From assembly GCF_014640435.1 (NCBI RefSeq), contig NZ_BMGY01000006.1, forward strand, positions 1 to 64,000: a DNA stretch of 64,000 nucleotides, in the 5' to 3' direction. Numbering within the stretch: the stretch's first letter is position 1; the number at the start of each line of letters is the position of its first letter. The translations under genes and the position numbers were made by a program. Source of the stretch: Hymenobacter frigidus (GTDB lineage Bacteria > Bacteroidota > Bacteroidia > Cytophagales > Hymenobacteraceae). The notes below the pieces were generated by a model, which saw only the letters and a list, made by a program, of their open reading frames with translations, was not told the DNA's origin and did not search any database. Below, in pieces: positions 8,733-17,714 of the stretch.

Positions 8733-9164
8733 ACGAAAATCGGATAGAATCAGCGCTAAAGGTCGGCACCGGCCGCTAAGGTTGCAATCGATGGGGATTC
8801 AACGGTTGAGCACGGTAACCAGTTCGGGGCTGTTGAAGATGCTGACCGGTGAAATTACGGTCATTACCAACTGCGGATAACGGCTAAGCGGCTGTTTGTG
8901 TCCGATTGAGACGGACGGGTTAGCGCAATTCAGGTTATACACCCCGGCGCTTGCTGTAAGCCGACTCGACCTGCGCACAGCCGGAGGCAGTAAGCGAAAC
9001 AGTAGCACGCAAGCCGCAGCAAGCGAGAATGCCACCTGCGAGCAGGCCGGGTAAGGGTTGGCCTTCGCTTTTAATAGCCCTCCAAGCCCATACTTTTGTG
9101 GCCTGAGCACCAGCGGATGCCCTGGCTCACGGTTCAATTAATTTCATCTGCCAGCCCACTTTCC
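8733..9164. other. Intergenic region without a supported gene
   Basis: 432 bp between two divergent genes. It carries one clear promoter-like element (9069-9098) for the rightward gene. Small reading frames here show no family features and are not called. Confidence 0.5.
9069..9098 (+). promoter_or_regulatory. Bacteroidota-type promoter
   Basis: TACTTTTG at 9091-9098 matches the -7 consensus TAnnTTTG exactly. A CTTTT tract at 9068-9072 lies 18 bp upstream, in the -33 position. The predicted transcript would begin near 9105, about 60 nt before the ATG at 9165. Confidence 0.5.
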
Positions 9165-10478
9165 ATGTTGTTTCGCTACCTGCTGCTGTTTTTCACCTTG
9201 TTTGCCACTATTAATCCAGCCCGAAGCCAAGATTGGGTGGGCTCCGACTACCTTGTAACCGATGCCGGCGACACCCTCCGCGGCAAGCTACTGCTCACGC
9301 GCTTCATCACGGAGCGCGGGGTATTACTGGAAACCGGCGCCAATACCCTGGCGCGCAGGTTCACGGCCGCACAGAGCCGGGGGTTTGGAACTGCCGACGG
9401 CCGGCGTTTCGAGCGCCAGTTTCTCAGCTTCGAAAATCAGGAACTGCGTGCCCGGGGGGCCGTAGCCCGGGTCCAGGCGTTGGATTCAATTCCGGTATTC
9501 CTGCAAGTGGTGGCAACAGGAAAAGCTCGATTGTACTTGCTCGATTACCATCTCAATGCTGAGCGTAACCCATTGGAATACACGGAATTCGAGTCGTCTT
9601 TTATCTACCTGCAAGTGCCAAGGAGAGCAATGATGCGTTTGCGCGAGGCCACTTTTCGCGGCGTACTGCGCGAACAATTAACCGCCTGTCCGGCAGCAGA
9701 AAGTCCCATCCGCGACACCCGCTTCGCGATTGAGGCCCTGGCGCAGGTCGTGCAAGCCTACAACACAGCATGCGGGACCGGCTATGAGCAGCCCAAAGTG
9801 CTGCATTTGGCTGCCCGCCAGGCACGGCCAGCCAGTCGTCGCTTCGGCACCTTCGGGGTGAGTGGAGGCGTTGCGTTGGGAACAGCTAAGTATTCCCCCA
9901 GCGAATACGAGTCCGCCGACGAGGCCGCGCTCAACTGGACGGTCGGAATCAGCTGCCAGGGCCAGGGCAAAGGCCATTGGGGCGTGGTGTCGGGTTTATA
10001 CCTGACCTCGCGCAGCGGGCAGGCGCTGGCCACCCGAACGGTGCCGAGCAGCTACGCGAACCAGGGCGCAAGCATCACCTTCCGCCAGAAGCTGGCCGTG
10101 TGGTCGGTGCAGGTGCCTTTGCTCGCGCAATACGTTACCATTCCTGCCGGCGGCACCCAATTTTTTGCGACCATAGGACCTGTGCTGGGCACCAACATAA
10201 GAAATACTTCCACGCAGGAAGTTGCCGCCAACATATTTGTACCGGGGCAATTTTTGCCCGCGCAAGGTTCCGAGGTACTGGACCTGGGAGATTATGAGTC
10301 TGCGGGCATTATCCCCAGCCTGGGCGGACAAGCCGGAATAGGCGTGCGGTGGAAGGCGGGTGACCGCACCTTGGTCGGAGAGTTGTACTTCGAAAAAGGA
10401 CAGGAGCTATCCAGCAACGTCAATGATGGAAAAATACAGTACCAGGGCGCAGGCTTACGGATTGGTTTTTACTTGTAA
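9165..10478 (+). CDS. Secreted outer-membrane beta-barrel-like protein
   Basis: 437 residues starting MLFRYLLLFFTLF, a signal peptide with likely cleavage after PARSQ. The mature start, DWVGSDYLVTDAGDTLRGKL, is typical of Bacteroidota proteins that open with a small beta domain. The C-terminal half (about 250-437) has alternating aromatic strands and ends GLRIGFYL, as in outer-membrane barrels. The ATG at 9165 is chosen because the longer frame upstream would place 23 residues before the signal peptide. No enzymatic motif is visible; function unknown. Confidence 0.75.
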   Translation: MLFRYLLLFFTLFATINPARSQDWVGSDYLVTDAGDTLRGKLLLTRFITERGVLLETGANTLARRFTAAQSRGFGTADGRRFERQFLSFENQELRARGAVARVQALDSIPVFLQVVATGKARLYLLDYHLNAERNPLEYTEFESSFIYLQVPRRAMMRLREATFRGVLREQLTACPAAESPIRDTRFAIEALAQVVQAYNTACGTGYEQPKVLHLAARQARPASRRFGTFGVSGGVALGTAKYSPSEYESADEAALNWTVGISCQGQGKGHWGVVSGLYLTSRSGQALATRTVPSSYANQGASITFRQKLAVWSVQVPLLAQYVTIPAGGTQFFATIGPVLGTNIRNTSTQEVAANIFVPGQFLPAQGSEVLDLGDYESAGIIPSLGGQAGIGVRWKAGDRTLVGELYFEKGQELSSNVNDGKIQYQGAGLRIGFYL

Positions 10479-10493
10479 GGCTGTTCCGGCGGA

Positions 10494-10532
10494 GCAACCC
10501 GTTTAACCCAATCAAGTTGCGCAACGGGTTGC
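10494..10532. terminator. Possible bidirectional hairpin between convergent genes
   Basis: GCAACCCGTT (10494-10503) pairs perfectly with AACGGGTTGC (10523-10532). It lies between the stops of the barrel-like gene and fabG. There is no T run, so a terminator role is uncertain. Confidence 0.35.
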
Positions 10533-10575
10533 TTCATCGATGGCTTTGCTGGACTGATTTCTCGTTCGCTCTTCC

Positions 10576-11325
10576 CTAAGTCAGCATGCCGCCGTCCACT
10601 TGCAGCACTTGCCCGGTGATGTACGCCGAATCATCCGACGCCAGAAACGCCGTGGCTTTGGCCACGTCCTCAGGCCGGCCGCCGCGTTTGAGCGGGATGG
10701 CCTTGCGCCATTCATCCACCTGCTTGGGGTCGAGGGCGTCGGTCATTTCGGTTTCGATGAAGCCCGGAGCCACGGCGTTGCAGCGGATGTTGCGCGAGCC
10801 CAGCTCCAGGGCCACCGATTTGGTGAAGCCGATGATGCCGGCCTTGCTGGCAGCGTAGTTGGCTTGCCCGGCGTTGCCCTTGATGCCGACCACGCTGGTC
10901 ATGTTGATAATAGAGCCGGCCTTGGCGCGCATCATCGGCTTGGTGGCCGCTTTGGTGAGGTTGAAGACGGATTTGAGGTTCACGTTCAGCACGTTGTCCC
11001 ACTGCTGCTCGCTCATGCGCATGAGCAGGCCGTCCTGCGTAATGCCGGCGTTGTTGACGAGAATATCGAGTTTACCAAAATCGGTGATTACGTCTTCAAT
11101 CAGCTTTTCGGCCTGGGCGTAGTCGGAAGCGTCGGAGCGGTAGCCTTTTACCTTGGAGCCGTGGGCGGCCAATTCGGTTTCCAGTGCCTGGCCCTTCTCA
11201 ACGGATGACAGGTACGTGAAGGCGACGTCGGCGCCGAGCTGGGCAAAATGTACCGCGATTGCGCGGCCAATTCCTTTGGAAGCACCCGTGATGAGGGCCA
11301 CTTTTCCGGTCAGTGTGTTGGTCAT
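10576..11325 (-). CDS. fabG: 3-oxoacyl-[acyl-carrier-protein] reductase
   Basis: NADPH-dependent reductase of fatty-acid elongation, a short-chain dehydrogenase of 249 residues. The cofactor loop GASKGIG is at 14-20, NNAG at about 90-93, and the Ser-Tyr-Lys triad reads MTSVVG / YAASK near 143-160. The ending ITGQVLQVDGGML is the classic FabG C-terminus. It stands apart from other fab genes. The start abuts the family A repeat at 11339-11401, which separates it from the divergent flavoprotein. Confidence 0.93.
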   Translation of the reverse strand: MTNTLTGKVALITGASKGIGRAIAVHFAQLGADVAFTYLSSVEKGQALETELAAHGSKVKGYRSDASDYAQAEKLIEDVITDFGKLDILVNNAGITQDGLLMRMSEQQWDNVLNVNLKSVFNLTKAATKPMMRAKAGSIINMTSVVGIKGNAGQANYAASKAGIIGFTKSVALELGSRNIRCNAVAPGFIETEMTDALDPKQVDEWRKAIPLKRGGRPEDVAKATAFLASDDSAYITGQVLQVDGGMLT

Positions 11326-11338
11326 GGGGCGAAGGTAA

Positions 11339-11401
11339 GTAGCGCGGACTTTCAGCCCGCGTCCGCGCCGTTCCCGCCCGCGAACTAAAAGTGCGCGCTA
11401 C
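11339..11401. repeat. Degenerate family A palindrome
   Basis: Begins GTAGCGCGGACTTT and ends GTGCGCGCTAC, so the outer 8 bp are a perfect inverted repeat and the inner arms are diverged. The terminus matches the perfect palindrome at 17619-17704. It occupies most of the 100 bp between the divergent fabG and flavoprotein start codons. Confidence 0.6.
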
Positions 11402-11425
11402 ATCAGGTTAACTTCGTCTCAGATT

Positions 11426-12667
11426 ATGCTCCATCACGACATCTGCATTCTGGGCGCGGGTCCCGGCGGGGCCACCGCTGCCCTGCACCTCGCCAACGCC
11501 GGCCACTGCTGCCTGCTCCTCGACCGCGCCGCCTTCCCGCGCGATAAAACCTGTGGCGATGCCCTCAGCGGCAAGGTTATCAACGAGTTGAAGCGAATAG
11601 ATGCCGGGCTTCATACCAAGCTGGCCGCCTCGCCCATCCAGGTTCCCAGCTGGGGTATCGACTTTTTTGCACCCAACGGTCGCAAACTGGGCATTCCCTT
11701 TAAGCCGAAGTTCGACAAAGCCACCGACCACACCGCTGGCCACGTCGCCAAGCGCATCGACTTTGATAATTTTTTGGTGGAGGAAGTGCGCCAGCGGCCC
11801 GAAATCGACTTCCGCGAAAACGTGGACGTGGCCCGCACCGAGCGCACGCCCGAGGGCTGGCAATTATTCGACAAAGCCGGCCAGGAAATCGCCACCTGCC
11901 GCCTGCTGCTGGTGGCCAATGGTGCACAATCCGACTTTGCCCGCAAAGTGGCCGGCCACGCCCTGGAGCCCGACCACCACTGCGCCGGCCTGCGCGCGTA
12001 CTACGATAAAGTGGACGGCCTCAGCCCCGATAATTTTATCGAGCTGCACTTCATCAAAGACTTTCTGCCGGGCTACCTGTGGGTGTTTCCCTTGCCCAAC
12101 GGCCAAGCCAATGTGGGCGTAGGCATGCTTTCAAAAACCGTGGCGGCCAAGAAAATCAACCTGCGCCAGCGGCTCGATGAGATTCTGGCCACGCACCCGG
12201 CGCTGGCCCCGCGCTTTGCCGGGGCGCAGCGGCTGGGGCCAGTGCGCGGCTTCGGCCTGCCGCTGGGCTCGAAGCGGCGGGCGTTGTCGGGGGCCGGCTA
12301 TTTCCTGCTCGGCGATGCCGGCTCGCTCATCGACCCATTCTCAGGCGAGGGCATTTCGCACGCTATGGTGAGCGGCCGCCACGCGGCCATCTGGGCCGCC
12401 GAAGCTGTGAAAAACAACGATTTCAGCCCCTCATTTCTCAAAAGCTACGACAAAGCTGTGTACAACCGCCTCGGCCAGGAGCTGCGCCTGAGCCGGGTGA
12501 TGCAGCGGCTGCTCAACTTCCCCAGCCTGTTCAACATCGTGGCCAACCGCGCCGTGAAAAACGCTACGCTGGCCGAAACCTTGTCCATGATGTTCATGGA
12601 TTTGGATTTGCGCGAGCGGTTGCGGCAGCCCAGCTTCTACTTCAAGCTGCTGTTTGGCGGGAAATAG
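11426..12667 (+). CDS. Geranylgeranyl-reductase-family FAD-dependent oxidoreductase
   Basis: A 413-residue flavoprotein. GAGPGGATAALHLA (10-23) is the FAD-binding loop, FPRDKTCGDALSG (about 39-51) is the family motif with the conserved Cys, and GDAGSLIDPFSGEGI (about 295-309) contacts the FAD. This superfamily reduces isoprenoid double bonds or acts as menaquinone- or lipid-modifying reductases and halogenase relatives; the exact substrate is not clear. It is monocistronic, followed by a palindrome that probably ends transcription. Confidence 0.85.
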   Translation: MLHHDICILGAGPGGATAALHLANAGHCCLLLDRAAFPRDKTCGDALSGKVINELKRIDAGLHTKLAASPIQVPSWGIDFFAPNGRKLGIPFKPKFDKATDHTAGHVAKRIDFDNFLVEEVRQRPEIDFRENVDVARTERTPEGWQLFDKAGQEIATCRLLLVANGAQSDFARKVAGHALEPDHHCAGLRAYYDKVDGLSPDNFIELHFIKDFLPGYLWVFPLPNGQANVGVGMLSKTVAAKKINLRQRLDEILATHPALAPRFAGAQRLGPVRGFGLPLGSKRRALSGAGYFLLGDAGSLIDPFSGEGISHAMVSGRHAAIWAAEAVKNNDFSPSFLKSYDKAVYNRLGQELRLSRVMQRLLNFPSLFNIVANRAVKNATLAETLSMMFMDLDLRERLRQPSFYFKLLFGGK

Positions 12668-12692
12668 GGGAGGGCGGGTAATGAAAGAAAAA

Positions 12693-12808
12693 AGAACGTC
12701 ATGCCGAGCGCAGCCGAGGCATCTCGCTCGGGGCCAGTAACTAAATCGGCGAACGATTGAATTAGTGCCCCACGCGAGATGCCTCGACTACGCTCGGCAT
12801 GACGTTCT
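12693..12808. repeat. Family B palindrome (AACGTCATGCCGAGC type)
   Basis: 35-bp arms at 12693-12727 and 12774-12808 with two mismatches, beginning AGAACGTCATGCCGAGCG. It sits between the convergent stops of the flavoprotein and the TPR lipoprotein, where it could act as a bidirectional terminator. Related copies are at 47538, 52461, 53649 and 60767. Confidence 0.88.
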
Positions 12809-12830
12809 CAATGATAACTGAGCAGCCGGT

Positions 12831-13745
12831 TTACTTTTTCGCTGGCATCGGGCGCGGGGTACGGGGCGCGGGAGTAGGCTTGACGGGGGCGAGCCCATCG
12901 GCGTTGCCCACGTAGCGGCGCAGGCTCTTGGCCGCTTCGGGGTTAAGCTTAGCGGCCCGCTGCAGGTCACGGCGGGCTTCCGACATTTTATCAAACGACG
13001 AGAAACTGATGCCGCGGTATTCCCAGGCGTCGGCGTAGGTCGAATCGAGCTGAATAGCTTTCGTGAAATCGGCCACGGCGGGCTTGTACTGGTACATCTG
13101 CATCTTGGCTACGCCCCGGCCGAAGAACGATTCCTTGTCATTAGGACGATACTTGATGGCCCCGGAAAAATCTGTTGAAGCGGCTTTATACTGCTTCATC
13201 ATCAAGCGGTTTACGCCGCGGTTGTAGTAGGCGTCGGGGTTGTTGCGCTGGTAGCGAATGGCGGCCGTATAGTCGACCAATGCTTCCGGGTATTGCTTCA
13301 GGTAGCTCTTGGCTTTGGCCCGCTGCAGCAGGGCCATTGCGTCTCTGGGTTTGGTTTTGAGGTTGGTTTCGGCCTCCGTGAGCATCACGCGGTAGTCGGC
13401 CACGGTCATTTTCTTCTCCTTTTCCCGCTCCGCCGATGCGGCCGTGGCCGAAAGGGCGTTGGGGTCGGGCCGGTCGGCGGCCAGCGCGGCGGCCGAGGCC
13501 GCATCCGAGGCCCCAGCGGTGGGGGGCGTAGCGGCATTAACGTTGGCCTCGGCGATGATGCGCGTGTCGCTGGCTGAGGCGGCGGCACCCGCAGAGTCAG
13601 GGCGGCGGGCATCGGTGGCCATTGGCATGGACATGGGCTGGCTGCTGTTGCTGGGCTTCTCCTTTTCGGTAACGGTGGTCGCGCAGTTGGTCAGAAAAGC
13701 CAGCAGTCCGAAGGCTGCCAAAGGAAAGCGGAAATGTGGTTTCAT
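12831..13745 (-). CDS. TPR-repeat lipoprotein
   Basis: 304 residues. The start at 13745 gives a lipoprotein signal with lipobox FLTNC (Cys21), whereas the longer frame would bury it. A Ser/Ala/Asp-rich linker (about 25-110) leads to at least four tetratricopeptide repeats (about 120-270) with the usual phrases ALLQRAKAKSYLKQYPEAL, AYYNRGVNRL, SFFGRGVAKM and AWEYRGISF. It ends in a Pro/Lys tail. It probably acts as a periplasmic or outer-membrane scaffold; no partner is indicated by neighbours. Confidence 0.85.
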   Translation of the reverse strand: MKPHFRFPLAAFGLLAFLTNCATTVTEKEKPSNSSQPMSMPMATDARRPDSAGAAASASDTRIIAEANVNAATPPTAGASDAASAAALAADRPDPNALSATAASAEREKEKKMTVADYRVMLTEAETNLKTKPRDAMALLQRAKAKSYLKQYPEALVDYTAAIRYQRNNPDAYYNRGVNRLMMKQYKAASTDFSGAIKYRPNDKESFFGRGVAKMQMYQYKPAVADFTKAIQLDSTYADAWEYRGISFSSFDKMSEARRDLQRAAKLNPEAAKSLRRYVGNADGLAPVKPTPAPRTPRPMPAKK

Positions 13746-13975
13746 GGAATTCAAAAATGAGTAGGGTTCGGGCTGGCTGTGCCTTGACCGGGGCTTATAC
13801 GGTAACGTGAGAAGATTGGCTGCTGGCACAGACCGCGCCAAGTAGTTGTTACCCGCAAGTTAAGCCCGCGGCCCTACAGGTAGCGGCGCGGCGCGGAGGC
13901 GCGGCTATCTTTACTGCTTCAAATGGGAGGGTCCCCCAGCCGGGCCCGGTATATTTTTATCTTCCAGCGCATTTT

Positions 13976-15370
13976 ATGGCATTGCAATTTGATTTGGTCG
14001 TGGTCGGCAGTGGCCCCGGCGGGTATGTGGCCGCCATTCGGGCCTCGCAGTTGGGTTTGAAAGTGGGCGTGATTGAGCGCGAATCGTTGGGCGGTATCTG
14101 CCTTAACTGGGGCTGCATTCCCACCAAAGCCCTGCTGAAATCGGCGCAGGTGTTCGAGTACCTGAACCACGCCGCCGACTACGGTCTGAAAGCCGAAAAC
14201 GTGGGCTACGACTTCGGGGCCGTTATCGGTCGTAGTCGCGGCGTGGCCGACGGCATGAGCAAGGGCATCACATTCCTGTTCAAAAAGAATAAAATTGAAA
14301 CCGTGATGGGCACCGGTAAGGTGCTGGCTCCCGGCAAAGTCGAGGTAACCAGGGCCGACGGCACCACCGAGCTGGTGGAAGCCAAGAGCATCATCCTGGC
14401 CACCGGCACCCGCGCCCGCCAACTGCCGACGATGCCGATTGACGACGTAAAAATCATCGGCTACCGCAAGGCCATGACCATGGAGCGGTTGCCCAAGCGC
14501 CTCGTGGTGGTGGGCTCCGGTGCCATCGGCGTCGAGTTTGCCTACTTCTACCGCACCATGGGCTCGGAAGTGACCCTGGTGGAGTTCCTGCCCCGCATTG
14601 TGCCGGTGGAGGACGAGGAAATCTCGCGCCAGATGGAGAAGTCGTTCCGTAAAATCGGCGTTAATGTTCTCACCAGCGCCGAAGTAACCAACGTGGACAC
14701 CAACGGCGAAGGCTGCAAAGTGACCATCAAAACCGCCAAGGGCGAGCAGGTGATTGACTGCGACGTGGTGCTGAGCGCCGTGGGCGTAACCACCAACCTC
14801 GAGAATATCGGCATTGAAGAGCTGGGCATCAAAGTGGAGCGCGGCCGCTTGGTGGTCGATGACTTCTACCAGACCAACGTGCCCGGCGTCTATGCCATTG
14901 GCGACATCACGCCCGGCCCCGCGCTGGCCCATGTGGCCTCGGCCGAAGGCATCATCTGCGTCGAGAAAATCGCCGGCCACCACCCCGAGCCGCTCAACTA
15001 CCAGAACATCCCTGGCTGCACCTACGCCTCGCCCGAAATCGCCAGCGTGGGCTACACCGAAGCCGAAGCCAAGGAAAAAGGCTACGACGTGCTGGTGGGC
15101 AAGTTTCCGTTCTCAGCTTCGGGCAAAGCCAGCGCCGCCGGCGTAAAAGACGGTTTCGTGAAGGTCATCTTCGATAAGAAGTACGGCGAGTGGCTCGGGG
15201 CCCACATGATTGGCGCCAACGTGACCGAACTGATTGCCGAAGTAGTGGTGGCCCGCAAGCTGGAAACCACTGGCCACGAAATCATCAAGTCGGTGCATCC
15301 GCACCCCACCATGTCGGAAGCCATTATGGAAGCGGCCGCCGCGGCGTACGGCGAGGTGATTCACCTGTAG
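13976..15370 (+). CDS. lpdA: Dihydrolipoyl dehydrogenase (E3)
   Basis: FAD enzyme that reoxidises dihydrolipoamide of 2-oxoacid dehydrogenase or glycine-cleavage complexes, 464 residues. VVGSGPGGYVAA is the FAD loop. The redox disulphide is in GGICLNWGCIPTKALL (about 40-55). The NAD loop is VVGSGAIGVEFA. The second FAD motif is YAIGDI, and the C-terminal catalytic pair is HPHPTMSEAIMEA. No E1 or E2 gene lies beside it. TATCTTTA at 13906-13913 is a one-mismatch -7 box. A strong terminator follows. Confidence 0.95.
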   Translation: MALQFDLVVVGSGPGGYVAAIRASQLGLKVGVIERESLGGICLNWGCIPTKALLKSAQVFEYLNHAADYGLKAENVGYDFGAVIGRSRGVADGMSKGITFLFKKNKIETVMGTGKVLAPGKVEVTRADGTTELVEAKSIILATGTRARQLPTMPIDDVKIIGYRKAMTMERLPKRLVVVGSGAIGVEFAYFYRTMGSEVTLVEFLPRIVPVEDEEISRQMEKSFRKIGVNVLTSAEVTNVDTNGEGCKVTIKTAKGEQVIDCDVVLSAVGVTTNLENIGIEELGIKVERGRLVVDDFYQTNVPGVYAIGDITPGPALAHVASAEGIICVEKIAGHHPEPLNYQNIPGCTYASPEIASVGYTEAEAKEKGYDVLVGKFPFSASGKASAAGVKDGFVKVIFDKKYGEWLGAHMIGANVTELIAEVVVARKLETTGHEIIKSVHPHPTMSEAIMEAAAAAYGEVIHL

Positions 15371-15385
15371 TATTTCGAGCAAGGA

Positions 15386-15436
15386 AATAAAAGCAAAGAG
15401 GCCCGGCTGATTCAGCCGGGCCTCTTTGCTTTTATT
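15386..15436 (+). terminator. Strong rho-independent terminator after lpdA
   Basis: Near-perfect long hairpin, AATAAAAGCAAAGAGGCCCG pairing with CGGGCCTCTTTGCTTTTATT round a short TGATTCAGC centre, 15 bp beyond the lpdA stop. T-rich on both strands, so it can work bidirectionally. The remaining 200 bp up to the next gene show nothing definite. Confidence 0.9.
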
Positions 15437-15640
15437 GGGGAATGCCAACTCATTACCTCGCCCTGGATTCACAACTCGCGCCCCCGACGGCATGCGCCGG
15501 CTGGCTGACAACGCGCTGGTAGCCCCCACACTGCTCATTGCCGAGAGCAAGCAAGTCGGAAAACAAGGCCACGATGATAACGCTGGCAGTGAGCCTGATA
15601 ACTAGAATAATTAGCCAAGCCCTTAATTCTGGAAAATACA

Positions 15641-16642
15641 TTACTGGGGCAGAGCCACCATTGCTGCATCGAAGCTTAGATTTTTGAAGAGGGGCAGCAA
15701 CTGCGCGTCCAATTGGGCTTTTTCGTTGAGAAAAACCGGCGCGTTTTCCTGTTCCAGATTCCAGGTGCCGAGGTAGTGCAGCTGGCCGGCCGCCACCGTG
15801 AACAGGTAGCGGGTGGCGCTTAGATGGCCGCCAGCGGGGTCGGGGCTGGGGGCCTTGCGAAGATTCTCTTCGTGCAGCTGGCCGCCATACCATTTATTGG
15901 CAGTGAATTCGTATTTGTACAACGCGTACCGACCGGGGGGCAGGGCGAAGCAAAAGGCGTTTTGCTTGCGGGAATGCCGGGCTGGTTTTACTTCAATCAC
16001 GACCGGCTTGCCGGTCGTCAGATTCGCAAGCCGGACGTACTGCCTGAAGCTGCTGCTCTCGAAGCCTCGGCGCTGAATGCAGCTGCCGTATACCACTCCT
16101 TGGTTTGAGGGGAATATCCGCCAGTTGGCGCCCCAGGCTTGAACCGGCACAGTTCCTGTGTTGTAAGCTGACGTTTGCAGCGAATCAGGTAAAGCCGGTT
16201 TTGCTGACAGGTTGAAACTGATGGGCACCGTGAAAGACACGCTGACCGGCCGGCCGTTCTGCGTACCGGGCTGCCACTGAATCCGGTCGAGGCGGTGGGC
16301 ACTGCGGAGCACTTCCGCGTCGGCATCAGCGCGCAGCCCTTTCACCAGCTTGATGTTCTCGGTACGGCCCTGGGCGTTGATGGTGAAGGAAAAAGACGCC
16401 CGGCCTCTTACGCCGTCGCGGGTCAGCTGGGGCAGCACCCGCAGGCTGTCCCGTAGAAACTGCAGAAACCGCTGATTGGACGGCACGGCGCTGTCGCCGG
16501 GGGCCAGTACCGGGAAAATCGGCATCTTCTCGGTGTAAGTATAGGTTTCCGGCCGAGTAGAGTCGGCGACCGGCGCGGTTTGGGCGCTGCTAGACGAAGT
16601 CAGTAGTAGTAATCCAACCAGCGCGGCGAAAAATTTCTGCAT
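15641..16642 (-). CDS. Secreted protein with TonB C-terminal-like domain
   Basis: 333 residues with a signal peptide (cleavage after about residue 20, SSSAQ). Residues about 70-170 read like a TonB C-terminal domain: GRASFSFTINAQGRTENIKLVKGL, AEVLRSAHRLDRIQWQPGTQNGRPVSVSFTVPISF. Many Bacteroidota proteins carry this domain free in the periplasm instead of membrane-tethered. The second half (about 185-333) is a beta-rich domain with FCFALPPGRYALYKYEF and is unassigned. Membrane-anchored TonB energising is unlikely as no cytoplasmic anchor is seen. Confidence 0.72.
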   Translation of the reverse strand: MQKFFAALVGLLLLTSSSSAQTAPVADSTRPETYTYTEKMPIFPVLAPGDSAVPSNQRFLQFLRDSLRVLPQLTRDGVRGRASFSFTINAQGRTENIKLVKGLRADADAEVLRSAHRLDRIQWQPGTQNGRPVSVSFTVPISFNLSAKPALPDSLQTSAYNTGTVPVQAWGANWRIFPSNQGVVYGSCIQRRGFESSSFRQYVRLANLTTGKPVVIEVKPARHSRKQNAFCFALPPGRYALYKYEFTANKWYGGQLHEENLRKAPSPDPAGGHLSATRYLFTVAAGQLHYLGTWNLEQENAPVFLNEKAQLDAQLLPLFKNLSFDAAMVALPQ

Positions 16643-16684
16643 GCTGCGAATAAAGAGAAAGAAGGCGAGCTAGGAAAGGATGGG

Positions 16685-17617
16685 TCAGTCTATCACTGCT
16701 TCCAGCGGCACTTCCGGCTCGGGTGCGCCTTTCGGTTTCTGGCTCACCAGCCACACCCCCAAGAAGATGAGCGCGGCCTGTCCGGCTTTGCCCCAAGAGA
16801 GCGTGTCGCGGCCTAGGCTCACGGCGATGAGCACGGCCAGCACCGGCTGGAGATAGATGTACACGCCCAGCAGGGCGGGGGAGGCATATTTCAACGCCCA
16901 GTTATTGAGCAAATAGGCCAGAATGGTGAGGAAGATGACCATGTAGCCGATTTCGAGCCAGATGTAGAGTGGAAAGCTGGCGTAATCAGCCGTGAGGGCT
17001 TCGCGCCAGCCGAAGGGCACGGCAATAAACGCGCCCACCAAAAATATGCGCGACAGCACCGTGAAGGCGTGGTACTTGCGCATGAGCGGCTGCACCAGTA
17101 CTAAGTAAAGGCCGAACACTGTGGCATTGGCCAGAATGAACAGATTGCCCAGCGTGGCGTGCGGGTAGATGGCCGCTTGCGCGTTGCGGCTGAGAATGAG
17201 CGAGGCCGCACCCGCCGCGCCTACGGCAATGCCCAGCACCCGCGGCAGCGTAATTTTCTCGCTCAGCAGGATGGCCGAGGCGATGACGACCACAATGGGC
17301 GCGATGGTTTGCAGCAGCGAAGCGCTGATGGGCGAGGTCAGGTTCAGGCCCGAAAAAAACAGCAGCTGGTTGACGCCGATGCCACACACGCCGCACAGGA
17401 TGGACCGCATGTTGTCGGCTCGGCCAATGATTTTATCCTGCGGTGCCACAAAATATTTTACCAACGAGAAAAACAGCACGGCTCCCACTATGCGTAGCGT
17501 GACGATGCCGAATGGCCCCATGTAGCGCGGCATCACGTCTTTAGACAGTGAATAATTGGCCGCGTAGATAACGGCGACAAAGAAGAGAGCCGCGTGCACG
17601 CGGAATTGATTGGTCAT
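16685..17617 (-). CDS. EamA/DMT-superfamily transporter
   Basis: 310 residues with about ten membrane segments in two EamA halves. The N-terminus MTNQFRVHAALFFVAVIYAANYSLSK and later GVYIYLQPVLAVLIAVSLG are typical of drug/metabolite exporters. The substrate is unknown. The ATG at about 17617 is preferred; the longer frame begins at TTG inside the palindrome at 17619-17704. Divergent from rarA with only the palindrome between them. Confidence 0.88.
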   Translation of the reverse strand: MTNQFRVHAALFFVAVIYAANYSLSKDVMPRYMGPFGIVTLRIVGAVLFFSLVKYFVAPQDKIIGRADNMRSILCGVCGIGVNQLLFFSGLNLTSPISASLLQTIAPIVVVIASAILLSEKITLPRVLGIAVGAAGAASLILSRNAQAAIYPHATLGNLFILANATVFGLYLVLVQPLMRKYHAFTVLSRIFLVGAFIAVPFGWREALTADYASFPLYIWLEIGYMVIFLTILAYLLNNWALKYASPALLGVYIYLQPVLAVLIAVSLGRDTLSWGKAGQAALIFLGVWLVSQKPKGAPEPEVPLEAVID

Positions 17618-17618
17618 G

Positions 17619-17704
17619 GTAGCGCGAACTTTGTAGTGCGCATCCCCGCGCCGTTTCGACGATTGCAAACGGCGCGGGGATGCGCACTACAAAGTTCGCG
17701 CTAC
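17619..17704. repeat. Perfect 38-bp-arm family A palindrome in a divergent promoter region
   Basis: Two perfect 38-bp arms beginning GTAGCGCGAACTTTGTAGTG and ending in GTTCGCGCTAC, with a 10-bp centre. It fills 86 of the roughly 97 bp between the EamA transporter and rarA start codons, so any promoters for those genes must lie in or overlap it. Same termini as the degenerate copy at 11339-11401. Confidence 0.92.
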
Positions 17705-17714
17705 TTCGCTACTC

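Noticed and set aside
8799..9137. 112-codon frame between the VWA and barrel-like genes
   Set aside because: No family, no signal peptide, and it overlaps the promoter-like element of the next gene.
12693..12808. CRISPR repeat or tRNA-like structure
   Set aside because: The arms are a single inverted pair with no regular spacer array and no cloverleaf; it is one of the dispersed palindromes.
13919..14983. 354-codon open frame antisense to lpdA
   Set aside because: Low-complexity His/Gly/Ala translation; shadow of lpdA.
15453..15893. 146-codon minus-strand frame after lpdA
   Set aside because: Overlaps the C-terminus of the TonB-domain gene in another frame and has no recognisable features.
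15641..16642. Inner-membrane TonB protein
   Set aside because: It has a cleavable-type signal peptide and no proline-rich periplasmic spanner, so it is called a TonB-domain protein, not TonB.
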